From NCBI GenBank assembly GCA_946478915.1, contig CAMLER010000234.1:1-7501 (forward strand): a stretch of DNA of 7,501 bases, written 5' to 3'. Positions within the stretch are counted from its first letter, which is position 1, and each line of letters begins with the position of its first letter. The position numbers and the translations under genes were made by a program. Below, piece by piece: positions 1-6,133 of the stretch. The DNA comes from an uncultured Chryseolinea sp. (GTDB lineage: Bacteria; Bacteroidota; Bacteroidia; Cytophagales; Cyclobacteriaceae). The notes under the pieces were generated by a model, which searched no databases, had not been told where the DNA came from, and was given only the letters and a program-made list of their open reading frames with translations.

Positions 1-271
1 TGATAATCAAAATGCGGGGTCTATGATTCGATCGCCACGATAAGGTTTCGCATGCGTTTTCACCCTTATAGTGTTGGTTCATCAACATTTTTAAAGCGGG
101 AATGAATAATTAATGGCCAAGAATATACAGCCTGTCTATAAGGAGCAAAAGATATTGATCATCGACATCTTTAGATGCACGAAAGGTCATCATATATTGA
201 CGAGACGTTATCGATAATTCGATAAGCAAGGCTTCAACCAAATTATAACGGGCATGCAGGACTGATACCCC
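1..271. other. Intergenic stretch downstream of the DUF2461 gene, no convincing gene
   Basis: I see no supportable gene, tRNA or terminator here. On the minus strand the reading frame of the DUF2461 gene stays open for a further 53 codons after its TGA, down to a TAA at 110-112, but it has no good start and no recognisable motif. The stretch contains the AT-rich dyad at 208-225 and a CGCATGCG palindrome at 49-56. Whatever lies to the left of position 1 is not visible, so part of this could be the end or leader of an unseen gene. Confidence 0.5.
208..225. repeat. Short inverted repeat (7-bp arms, 4-nt spacer)
   Basis: The arms TTATCGA (208-214) and TCGATAA (219-225) are perfect reverse complements around TAAT. 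The dyad lies about 45 bp beyond the DUF2461 stop on the minus strand. It is AT-rich and no T-tract follows it on either strand, so it is not a convincing intrinsic terminator. It could be a weak 3'-end hairpin, a protein-binding dyad or chance. Confidence 0.35.
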
Positions 272-934
272 TCACGAAAGTGCTTCATTCAAGAAATCAT
301 TCAGAGGCTTGGCCGCGCGCATTGATTCGATAAGTTTCTTGATGAAACTTTTTTGTAGTACGTCCACGTCTTTGAAGGTATGTGTCGCCATAAAGCTTTT
401 AAGCTTGAGATATTCAATATAAGGATGGTCAATAGAATATCCTTTCGGCATCGTCTTCAATTTGTCGCCATCCCACAATTTACCAAAGCGACTTTTAAAC
501 TTTTTTTCCGAAAGCAATGCTTTAAGTTTGTCACCATTGTAGTCTATTTCCTGCCGGATCTTAGCAAGGTATTCGGCAGAGGGCAGGTATAAGCCAGAAG
601 CGATCATGCTCTTGTTTCCAGGTTCGATTTGAAAGTAGTAGCCTGGGATACCAGTTCCTTTTCCGGCTGCCGACATTCCGGCACTTAAAAAAGTCTTATA
701 GGGCGTTTTGTCCTTGCTGAACCGAATGTCTCGATAAATCCTGAAAGTTAGCTTCATAGGATCTTGTCCTTCAAGCGATGGGTCGTGCGGTATCATTGAA
801 TGAAGCACATCTGCGACAAAGTGTTCAAATTCGCTTTTGATTTCCAGATATGTCGGTTTGTTTTTTTCAAACCATTCCCGGTTGTTGTTCCTGGAAAGCT
901 TTCTTAAAAATTCGAATGTTTTTTTAAAATCCAT
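272..934 (-). CDS. DUF2461 family protein (TIGR02453-like)
   Basis: This is a 220-residue soluble protein with no signal peptide or membrane segment. It matches the DUF2461 family, whose biochemical role is unknown. Recognisable family features are the N-terminal helix with the REWFEKNKPTY segment (residues 19-29), the basic signature RIYRDIRFSKDKTPYKT (65-81), and the core strand region around GYYFQIEP (98-105) followed by ASGLYLP (112-118). The length is normal for the family (about 210-230), so the gene is complete. The ATG at 934 is preceded by no Shine-Dalgarno sequence, as expected in Bacteroidota. It starts 53 bp after the murF stop on the same strand, and I see no terminator between them, so co-transcription with murF is likely. 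That does not imply a role in the cell wall. Family assignment is confident; function is not known. Confidence 0.88.
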   Translation of the reverse strand: MDFKKTFEFLRKLSRNNNREWFEKNKPTYLEIKSEFEHFVADVLHSMIPHDPSLEGQDPMKLTFRIYRDIRFSKDKTPYKTFLSAGMSAAGKGTGIPGYYFQIEPGNKSMIASGLYLPSAEYLAKIRQEIDYNGDKLKALLSEKKFKSRFGKLWDGDKLKTMPKGYSIDHPYIEYLKLKSFMATHTFKDVDVLQKSFIKKLIESMRAAKPLNDFLNEALS

Positions 935-987
935 TGTGGTGGTTAGACAACGTTAGTGACAAATTTTTATTACGGGTAATGGTAGCG

Positions 988-2277
988 TTATAAATGCTCT
1001 ACAATTGTTTCCAGCCCAATTCCTCGTGATGCCTTTATCAGAATTGTTGCGTTGGTTAATGGACGCTCCTTAAGATTTTCGGCTAATGCTGATTTTGATT
1101 CGAAGTATTTTGCCTCTGGAATCAATTCCGCTGTCGTTCTGAAAAGTTTTCCACATAGGTAAACGTTGGTGAACTTTTTCTGTTGGATCAGCTGTCCAAT
1201 AGCTCTATGTTCTTTTTCTGCCTCGTGTTCCAATTCATACATGTCACCTATAATAAGAACTTTATTATCCGCCTTCATCGCCGCCAGGTTTTCTATCGCC
1301 GCTACCATAGAACTTGGATTGGCATTATAGGCGTCAAGAATAATTTTGTTACTTCCTTTCTCAATCATTTGGGACCTCATGCTCTCAGGTCGGTAGTCTT
1401 TGATCGCCTCATTGGCGTCATGGGGGTCAACGCCAAAATATTTTCCTAAGCACAGCGCTGCCATTACATTCTCAAAGTTGTATGCGCCAATCAGATTTGT
1501 CTGAACTTCAGATTTATTCTCGGCGCGTATTTTCAAGAATGGATCTGCGTCGATTAGCTCACCGTGATAGTAATCGCCTTTCGCTGGATAGAACAGCGGA
1601 CTTTTGAAACGTTTGGCCATGTTGGCAAGAATTTCATTTTGAGAATTTATAAATACGGTGCCGTTATGGGTGATAAGATGTTGATATAATTCCGATTTGG
1701 CACGAATAATATTTTCAAAACTTCCAAACAATCCGATATGTGCCCGGCCGATATTTGTAATAAGTCCGTGTGATGGATTTGCCAGTGAACAGAGGAATGC
1801 TATTTCATTAAGATGGTTTGCCCCCATTTCCACGACAGCTATCTCGACACTTTTGTCAATGGATAGCAGTGTAAGCGGCACGCCAATATGGTTGTTAAGA
1901 TTTCCTTTTGTGGCCAGAGTTTTGAATTTCTTGCTTAACACAGCGTGGAGCAATTCCTTGGTTGTGGTCTTTCCGTTCGACCCCGTTAGGCCGATTACTG
2001 GGATAGTCAGTTGATCGCGATGATATCGCGATAACTTTTGCAGACTTTTAAGAACATCGTCTACCAGGATGCACCGGCTGTCGGTTGCATACTCTTTTTC
2101 ATCTACAACGGCAAAGTTCGCACCCTTTTCAAGGGCCTGGCCGGCAAAGGTGTTCGCGTTGAATTTATCACCCTTTAATGCAAAGAAAATTGAACCGGGA
2201 GTGATTTGCCGTGTGTCGGTCGAAATCTTGCCAGATTCCAAAAATTTTTCGTATAGTTCCTTTATTTCCATTACCAT
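988..2277 (-). CDS. murF: UDP-N-acetylmuramoyl-tripeptide--D-alanyl-D-alanine ligase (MurF)
   Basis: MurF adds D-Ala-D-Ala to UDP-MurNAc-tripeptide with ATP, the last cytoplasmic step of the peptidoglycan precursor pathway. The 429 residues show the three Mur-ligase domains. The N-terminal UDP-binding part has STDTR (19-23) and FFALKGDKFN (31-40). The central ATPase has the P-loop GLTGSNGKTTTKE (96-108), GNLNNHIGVP (125-134), VVEMGANH (148-155) and K194 in AKSE, the place of the carbamylated lysine of Mur ligases. The C-terminal domain has DAYNANPSSM (315-324) and KASRGIGLE (415-423), where alanine replaces the glycine of the commoner KGSRG. YNANP together with KxSRG separates MurF from MurC, MurD and MurE. 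The start is ambiguous between the ATG at 2277 and a second ATG at 2271; neither has a Shine-Dalgarno. It is divergent from the propeller gene and upstream of DUF2461. Other dcw-cluster genes are absent, so this is a detached murF. Confidence 0.97.
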   Translation of the reverse strand: MVMEIKELYEKFLESGKISTDTRQITPGSIFFALKGDKFNANTFAGQALEKGANFAVVDEKEYATDSRCILVDDVLKSLQKLSRYHRDQLTIPVIGLTGSNGKTTTKELLHAVLSKKFKTLATKGNLNNHIGVPLTLLSIDKSVEIAVVEMGANHLNEIAFLCSLANPSHGLITNIGRAHIGLFGSFENIIRAKSELYQHLITHNGTVFINSQNEILANMAKRFKSPLFYPAKGDYYHGELIDADPFLKIRAENKSEVQTNLIGAYNFENVMAALCLGKYFGVDPHDANEAIKDYRPESMRSQMIEKGSNKIILDAYNANPSSMVAAIENLAAMKADNKVLIIGDMYELEHEAEKEHRAIGQLIQQKKFTNVYLCGKLFRTTAELIPEAKYFESKSALAENLKERPLTNATILIKASRGIGLETIVEHL

Positions 2278-2291
2278 TCATGTTATCCCGG

Positions 2292-2320
2292 TTGTATGGT
2301 GCTGCCGGAAAAGTATCTTG
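2292..2320 (+). promoter_or_regulatory. Putative Bacteroidota-type promoter of the T9SS propeller gene
   Basis: TTG at 2292-2294 is followed after 19 bp by TATCTTG at 2314-2320, which resembles the Bacteroidota sigma consensus TTG-N19..21-TAnnTTTG but lacks one T in the -7 element. It sits about 55 bp before the ATG at 2374, in the gap shared with divergent murF. It is inferred from spacing and similarity only. Confidence 0.35.
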
Positions 2321-2373
2321 CAAGTAAGACAACAGTGTGCGTTTGACCAACGTTAAGGATAAAGAATAATTTG

Positions 2374-4578
2374 ATGCGCTTCGCCCTTCGCTTATTACTA
2401 CTCTTCCTTCCTGCGACTCTCCACGCGCAATTCAACTATATTTTCGACCAGAGTATTCCAGTTGCCGATGAAAGCGGTGCAGCAATCGATCTTGCCTGGG
2501 CTGGAGGCCTGAACGCAGCCCATTACAATTCAATGGATTTGAACGGTGATGGCAATGATGACCTGGTTTTATTCGATAGAATGGGCGATAAGATATTTAC
2601 ATTCCTTACTGAGGCTAACAAATATGTTTATACTCCGGAATTTGAAGAATTTTTTCCGGATGACATTAGCAACTGGCTTTTACTTCGGGATTATAATTGC
2701 GACGGGAAGAAAGATATTTTCACAGGAAATATTCAGGGTATAAAAGTTTACACGAATGTTACAGGTCAGGGCGAAAATCCGACCTGGGATCATTTTACTT
2801 TCTTCACCGGATCAGGTTCGAAGAGCGACGTCTTGCTGACAAAGGGGTTCACAAGTATGATCAACCTTCAATTGCAATTTGATGACTTGCCATCGATAAC
2901 TGATGCTGACGGAGATGGTGACCTTGACATCTTTAGCGTGCACTTTGTGGGCGAAGGAACTATTGAATATCACAAGAACTTTAGCATGGAGCGATACGGC
3001 ACATGTGATTCGCTTGCTTTTGAGCGCATAACCCAGCAGTGGGCAGGAGTTACGGAATGCGAGTGCGGTGAATTTGCTTTTAATAATGAAGATTGTGCAC
3101 CATCAGGAGGTCGTACAAAACATGCCGGCGGCAAAAGCCTGCTGATGATGGATATTGACAATAATGGAACCCTGGACGCACTTATATCCGAGGCTGAGTG
3201 TAATAATTTATACGCGCTATTAAATGAAGGGACGGCTGAAAGTCCCATTATTAACTCATTCATACCATTTCCCGAGACATCGCCGGCAAGTTTTGTTATT
3301 TATCCTGCGCCATTTTATGAGGATGTAGACTTTGATGGCAGGCGCGACCTCCTGGCAGTACCCAATATTTTTTCAAAGCCTGTTGATATCTCCAACGCGA
3401 ACCTCAACAATTCTAACTGGTTCTATAAGAATACCGGAACTGATTCCGCCCCCGATTTCGCCTTTTCCAGCAGTTCGTTCCTGCAGGATCAAATGATCGA
3501 CGTCGGTGACAACGCGGTTCCTGCCTTTGCCGATTTTGAAGGCGATGGCGACCTCGATCTTCTCATCAGCAACAATGGTTTGCCAGGACAAGGTACAACG
3601 ATATGGCTGTATGAAAATATGGGCACACCATCAGAGCCTGACTTTAAACTTGTCGATAAAGATGTTTTTGGTTTTTCAGAGTCAAGCTTTTTCAACCTTA
3701 AAATTCAGATCGCTGACATTAACCGCGATATGAAGAGCGATCTGGTATTTACAGCAACAAGTTTTTTGAACGGTCAGACGCACTTATTTTACCTGGCCAA
3801 TAAGGCAACCGTTGGCCTTGACTTTTCGGGTGTGAGCATTTCGGAATTGGATGTACCCATTACAAGCTTAGAAAATGTTTCCTGTGTCGATGTGAATGGC
3901 GATGGTTTTCAGGATTTATTAATCGGAAAAAGCAATGGCAACATTCAATATTGGAAAAATGCCGGACAGACAAATCCGCAATTTTCTCTTGAAGACGATT
4001 CCTTTTTAGGGATCCCGCCTGGAGTATTCCGACAGAATATTGCGACTGCAGCGGACGATCTCGATGGCGACGGCAAGCTGGATCTAATTTTGGGTGATCA
4101 ACGGGGCGTCGTTTCTATCATCAGCAACTTTCGCGACGCTAACGATGCAGAGGCGGAAATATCAAACATCATCTTCAACCCTTTGAAGCAAGCCTACAGC
4201 GCCAGAAATCTTGGTGGCCGGATCTGGCCTGTAGCCGTCAACCTGTATAATACTGATAAGCCGGCTATAGTTGTTGGGAATGTTTTGGGAGGCGTATCCC
4301 TGCTGCGAAACGACGATGGTCGTTCACTGCCAAAAGATCCTGTTGTTGTCATATATCCTAATCCACTTGACAAAGAAGCCGAGACTGTGAACGTGCTGGT
4401 CGATCGTCCGGCAACCCTGCAGGTATATAATTCCTTAGGGCAGGAGATCGTAGCGCCGGTAATGATTCCGGGAACTGAAACATTTCGTTTTCGGATGCCC
4501 CATGTTCCCGATGGCGTATATTTTTTGCGCGTAACTTCTCAAGGTAGGTCTGTCGGTCAAAGACTGGTTGTTCATTGA
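2374..4578 (+). CDS. Secreted FG-GAP/VCBS-like beta-propeller protein with T9SS type A sorting domain
   Basis: I start it at the ATG at 2374, because the codon just before (2371) is TTG and the signal peptide reads naturally from here. Residue numbers count from this ATG (734 aa). A Sec signal peptide, MRFALRLLLLFLPATLHAQF, ends in a likely signal peptidase I site after HA (residues 17-18). The body carries nine DxDxDGxxD-type calcium-loop motifs starting near residues 55, 106, 177, 260, 317, 387, 448, 506 and 562. Most are followed by a blade ending such as IWLYENMG or IQYWKNAG. The motif at 448 (DINRDMKSD) is degenerate, and a blade-like segment near 624-646 has lost the motif. This fits FG-GAP/VCBS propeller repeats. 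Residues 211-276 add five cysteines (211, 229, 231, 241, 276). The last 74 residues start at YPNP (661-664) and end in YFLRV...GQRLVVH, the Por secretion-tail pattern for outer-membrane export by T9SS. It is monocistronic by spacing. Ligand is unknown; adhesion or surface binding is inference. Confidence 0.9.
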   Translation: MRFALRLLLLFLPATLHAQFNYIFDQSIPVADESGAAIDLAWAGGLNAAHYNSMDLNGDGNDDLVLFDRMGDKIFTFLTEANKYVYTPEFEEFFPDDISNWLLLRDYNCDGKKDIFTGNIQGIKVYTNVTGQGENPTWDHFTFFTGSGSKSDVLLTKGFTSMINLQLQFDDLPSITDADGDGDLDIFSVHFVGEGTIEYHKNFSMERYGTCDSLAFERITQQWAGVTECECGEFAFNNEDCAPSGGRTKHAGGKSLLMMDIDNNGTLDALISEAECNNLYALLNEGTAESPIINSFIPFPETSPASFVIYPAPFYEDVDFDGRRDLLAVPNIFSKPVDISNANLNNSNWFYKNTGTDSAPDFAFSSSSFLQDQMIDVGDNAVPAFADFEGDGDLDLLISNNGLPGQGTTIWLYENMGTPSEPDFKLVDKDVFGFSESSFFNLKIQIADINRDMKSDLVFTATSFLNGQTHLFYLANKATVGLDFSGVSISELDVPITSLENVSCVDVNGDGFQDLLIGKSNGNIQYWKNAGQTNPQFSLEDDSFLGIPPGVFRQNIATAADDLDGDGKLDLILGDQRGVVSIISNFRDANDAEAEISNIIFNPLKQAYSARNLGGRIWPVAVNLYNTDKPAIVVGNVLGGVSLLRNDDGRSLPKDPVVVIYPNPLDKEAETVNVLVDRPATLQVYNSLGQEIVAPVMIPGTETFRFRMPHVPDGVYFLRVTSQGRSVGQRLVVH

Positions 4579-4688
4579 CTAAGTTTTAAGAAAGGGAAGA
4601 GTTAACCTATCTTACCATAGCAATGAAGAAGCGCAACCTGAGATTTCGATACCTTTTACCTTCATAAAGACAAACTCCAATTTTCTTT

Positions 4689-4696
4689 CATCTTTG
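4689..4696 (+). promoter_or_regulatory. Putative -7 element (CATCTTTG) of the HAD gene
   Basis: CATCTTTG differs from the Bacteroidota -7 consensus TAnnTTTG by one base and is followed by C, as is common. No clear TTG -33 element is found at the usual distance upstream. If used, transcription would begin near 4700-4704, within or beside the left arm of the leader hairpin at 4697-4722. Confidence 0.35.
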
Positions 4697-4722
4697 CACC
4701 GGCAAACGCATAGCCGCCGGTG
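4697..4722 (+). repeat. GC-rich leader hairpin abutting the HAD start codon
   Basis: CACCGGC (4697-4703) pairs perfectly with GCCGGTG (4716-4722), leaving a 12-nt loop. The right arm ends only 4 nt before the ATG at 4727. No T-tract follows, so it is not a terminator. In an mRNA carrying both arms it would place a stable stem in the ribosome landing area. A regulatory role is inference. Confidence 0.5.
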
Positions 4723-4726
4723 ATCA

Positions 4727-5392
4727 ATGAAGAAGTATGCATTTATTTTCGATATGGATGGTGTGATCGTGGATAGCAATCCGGTTCACAAGGTTGCCCT
4801 CCAACAATTCTGTAAGAAACATGGGTACAGTCTTTCAGAAAACGATTTGAAGGAGAAAATTTATGGCCGCACAAACCGGGATTGGCTGCTTAATTTATTC
4901 GGAGAGCTGGATGAGCAGACCATAAGAAAGTATGCCGACGAAAAGGAAGCCTTGTTTCGGAGCCTCTACAAGGATATTGAACCTCTAAATGGTCTGGTTT
5001 CTTTTCTCGATCATCTTGATAGACTGGGAATTAGCAGGGCAATTGCTACGTCGGCGCCCCGCGCAAACGTCGATTTCACGCTGGACAACACCGACACCAG
5101 ACGGTATTTCAAAACAATTTTGGACGATTCTTTCGTGACTGAGGGGAAGCCAAACCCCCAGATTTATTTAAAATCAGCCCAGGCGTTAGGCTTTGATCCA
5201 GCCAATTGCATTGTCCTTGAAGATTCATTGTCGGGTGTAACCGCGGGCAAACGGGCTGGTTGCAAAGTCGTTGGCCTTATGACAACCCACTCAGCCAACG
5301 AGCTGCATGAGGCTGATCTGGTATTAAAAGATTTTAATGATACAGATCCAAAATCACTGGTTTCTCAACTTTATGGAGACTCAGAGAAATGA
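4727..5392 (+). CDS. HAD-superfamily phosphatase/phosphomutase, beta-phosphoglucomutase-like
   Basis: This is a 221-residue cytosolic protein of HAD subfamily IA with a helical C1 cap. Motif I is DMDGVIVDS (9-17), giving nucleophile D9 and acid/base D11. Motif II is T108-S109 in AIATSAP. Motif III is K141 in EGKPNP. Motif IV is E165-D166 in VLEDSLSGVTAG. The cap carries H21 soon after motif I and YGRTNRDWLL (46-55), both placed as in beta-phosphoglucomutase relatives. The family includes beta-phosphoglucomutase and small sugar- or polyol-phosphate phosphatases, and the sequence does not decide between them. No maltose phosphorylase or other sugar gene lies nearby to support a mutase role. All catalytic residues are present and the length is normal, so it should be active. 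The ATG at 4727 is preceded by the leader hairpin and a putative -7 element. The next gene, rpmB, appears to have its own promoter. Confidence 0.9.
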   Translation: MKKYAFIFDMDGVIVDSNPVHKVALQQFCKKHGYSLSENDLKEKIYGRTNRDWLLNLFGELDEQTIRKYADEKEALFRSLYKDIEPLNGLVSFLDHLDRLGISRAIATSAPRANVDFTLDNTDTRRYFKTILDDSFVTEGKPNPQIYLKSAQALGFDPANCIVLEDSLSGVTAGKRAGCKVVGLMTTHSANELHEADLVLKDFNDTDPKSLVSQLYGDSEK

Positions 5393-5407
5393 TAATTGGG
5401 ATCGAGG

Positions 5408-5438
5408 TTGGATTTTTACTACAGGGTACCGATATTTG
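5408..5438 (+). promoter_or_regulatory. Putative Bacteroidota-type promoter of the rpmB-rpmG-bL38 operon
   Basis: TTG at 5408-5410 and GATATTTG at 5431-5438 are 20 bp apart, close to TTG-N19..21-TAnnTTTG with one mismatch in the -7 element; C follows the final G. The predicted start near 5443-5446 gives a leader of about 30 nt before the ATG at 5475. The element starts only 15 bp after the HAD stop, so the ribosomal genes need not depend on HAD transcription. Confidence 0.5.
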
Positions 5439-5474
5439 CAGTCCTTTTCAAAGAGGAGTTAAATTACGCTAAAT

Positions 5475-5714
5475 ATGGCACGTGTTTGTCAAATAACCGG
5501 AAAGAGACCTCAGGTGGGGAACAATGTTTCACACGCTAATAATAAAACCAAGAGGAGATTCTTACCAAATCTTCAAAAAAAGCGCTTTTTTGTGCCTGAG
5601 GAGAATAAATGGATCACATTGAAAGTATCCACAAAAGGAATAAAAACAATATCTAAATACGGCATCACGGCTGTGCTTAAGGAAGCTAAGGCCAAAGGCC
5701 ATCTGGTGCTTTAA
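5475..5714 (+). CDS. rpmB: 50S ribosomal protein L28 (bL28)
   Basis: bL28 is a structural protein of the large ribosomal subunit. The 79 residues are highly basic and carry the family pattern [20 protein letters not shown] (5-24), then KRRFLPNLQ (26-34) and a C-terminal [10 protein letters not shown] segment (54-63). It has a single cysteine, so it is the form without the zinc ribbon. Length is typical for Bacteroidota. A GAGGAG run ends 16 nt before the ATG, too far for normal Shine-Dalgarno use, and the bases just before the start are A/T-rich as usual in this phylum. It is first in a tight set with rpmG (13-bp gap) and the bL38 gene. Confidence 0.97.
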   Translation: MARVCQITGKRPQVGNNVSHANNKTKRRFLPNLQKKRFFVPEENKWITLKVSTKGIKTISKYGITAVLKEAKAKGHLVL

Positions 5715-5727
5715 TAAATAAAAGATC

Positions 5728-5910
5728 ATGGCAAAAAAAGGTAATAGGATACAAGTGATTTTGGAATGCACAGAGCATAAGACTACGAATATGCCTGGCA
5801 TGAGTCGCTACATCACGACCAAAAATCGTAAGAATACTACGGAAAGGCTTGAATTGAAGAAATACAATCCTATCTTGAAAAAATATACTGTACACAAAGA
5901 GATTAAATAA
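5728..5910 (+). CDS. rpmG: 50S ribosomal protein L33 (bL33), zinc-free form
   Basis: bL33 is a small protein of the large subunit near the E site. The 60-residue product starts [18 protein letters not shown] and contains [20 protein letters not shown] (26-45) and [15 protein letters not shown] at the end, which identify the family. Only one cysteine (C14) is present where zinc-binding bL33 has two CxxC pairs, so this is the C-minus type, matching the C-minus bL28 next to it. The ATG follows an A-rich leader (ttaataaataaaagatc) without a Shine-Dalgarno. It lies 13 bp after rpmB and 2 bp before the next gene, so the three are almost certainly one transcript. Confidence 0.96.
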   Translation: MAKKGNRIQVILECTEHKTTNMPGMSRYITTKNRKNTTERLELKKYNPILKKYTVHKEIK

Positions 5911-5912
5911 TT

Positions 5913-6068
5913 ATGGCAAAGAAAGTTGTTGCTTCCCTTAAGAAAACGGACGGAAAGAGCTTTGCAAAGGTGATCCGTGCCGTGAAGTCCGAGAAAACCG
6001 GTGCCTATACTTTCAAGGAAGAAATCGTGCCTGCGGATTTGGTAAAAGAAGTGCTTGCTAAGAAGTAA
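5913..6068 (+). CDS. DUF4295 family small ribosomal protein (bL38-like)
   Basis: This is a complete 51-codon gene with ATG at 5913 and TAA at 6066-6068. The product begins MAKKVVASLKKTDGKSFAKV, continues through AYTFKEEIVP (31-40) and ends VKEVLAKK. It is strongly basic (12 Lys, 1 Arg) with no cysteine, signal or membrane segment. The sequence and its place right after rpmG match the Bacteroidota family DUF4295. From memory, this family is the extra large-subunit protein called bL38 in the Flavobacterium johnsoniae ribosome structure; I cannot confirm that here. It follows the rpmG stop by 2 bp and is followed by a terminator 19 bp after its own stop, so it closes the operon. It is easy to miss because of its size. 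Confidence 0.88.
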   Translation: MAKKVVASLKKTDGKSFAKVIRAVKSEKTGAYTFKEEIVPADLVKEVLAKK

Positions 6069-6083
6069 TGCACCGCTAAAGAA

Positions 6084-6114
6084 TTTGAAAAGTCCCCAAG
6101 AGGGACTTTTTTTG
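6084..6114 (+). promoter_or_regulatory. Possible ftsY promoter overlapping the terminator
   Basis: TTTG at 6084-6087 and TTTTTTTG at 6107-6114 are separated by exactly 19 bp. That is the spacing of Bacteroidota promoters, with the terminator stem-loop as spacer and its T-tract as a poor -7 element (the A of TAnnTTTG is missing). Only 19 bp lie between this element and the ftsY ATG, so an ordinary promoter cannot fit downstream of the terminator. Low-confidence inference. Confidence 0.25.
6088..6113 (+). terminator. Intrinsic terminator after the ribosomal protein operon
   Basis: AAAAGTCCC (6088-6096) pairs perfectly with GGGACTTTT (6102-6110) around the 5-nt loop CAAGA, and the T-run continues to 6113. 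A 9-bp stem with a GC-rich top and an uninterrupted T-tract is a textbook Rho-independent terminator. It lies between the bL38 gene and ftsY, so it either ends the ribosomal transcript or lets only part of the polymerases continue into ftsY. Confidence 0.85.
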
Positions 6115-6133
6115 TTTAAAACGACCCTGTTTT

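Noticed and set aside
960..987. Possible terminator between murF and the DUF2461 gene (ATTAC/GTAAT pairing followed by A/T-rich sequence)
   Set aside because: The stem is only 5 bp around a 2-nt loop, AT-rich, and lacks a proper T-tract on the minus strand, so read-through is more likely.
2168..2350. Minus-strand 60-codon frame overlapping the murF start
   Set aside because: It runs antiparallel through no conserved motif, overlaps the certain N-terminal coding region of murF in another frame, and has no family resemblance.
2371..2373. TTG at 2371 as the start of the propeller gene
   Set aside because: The ATG immediately after it gives a standard signal peptide, and TTG starts are uncommon; the extra residue adds nothing.
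4623..4667. A 14-codon ATG frame (MKKRNLRFRYLLPS) upstream of the HAD gene, possible leader peptide
   Set aside because: It lies upstream of the predicted -7 element of the HAD gene, has no adjacent attenuator, and such short frames occur by chance.
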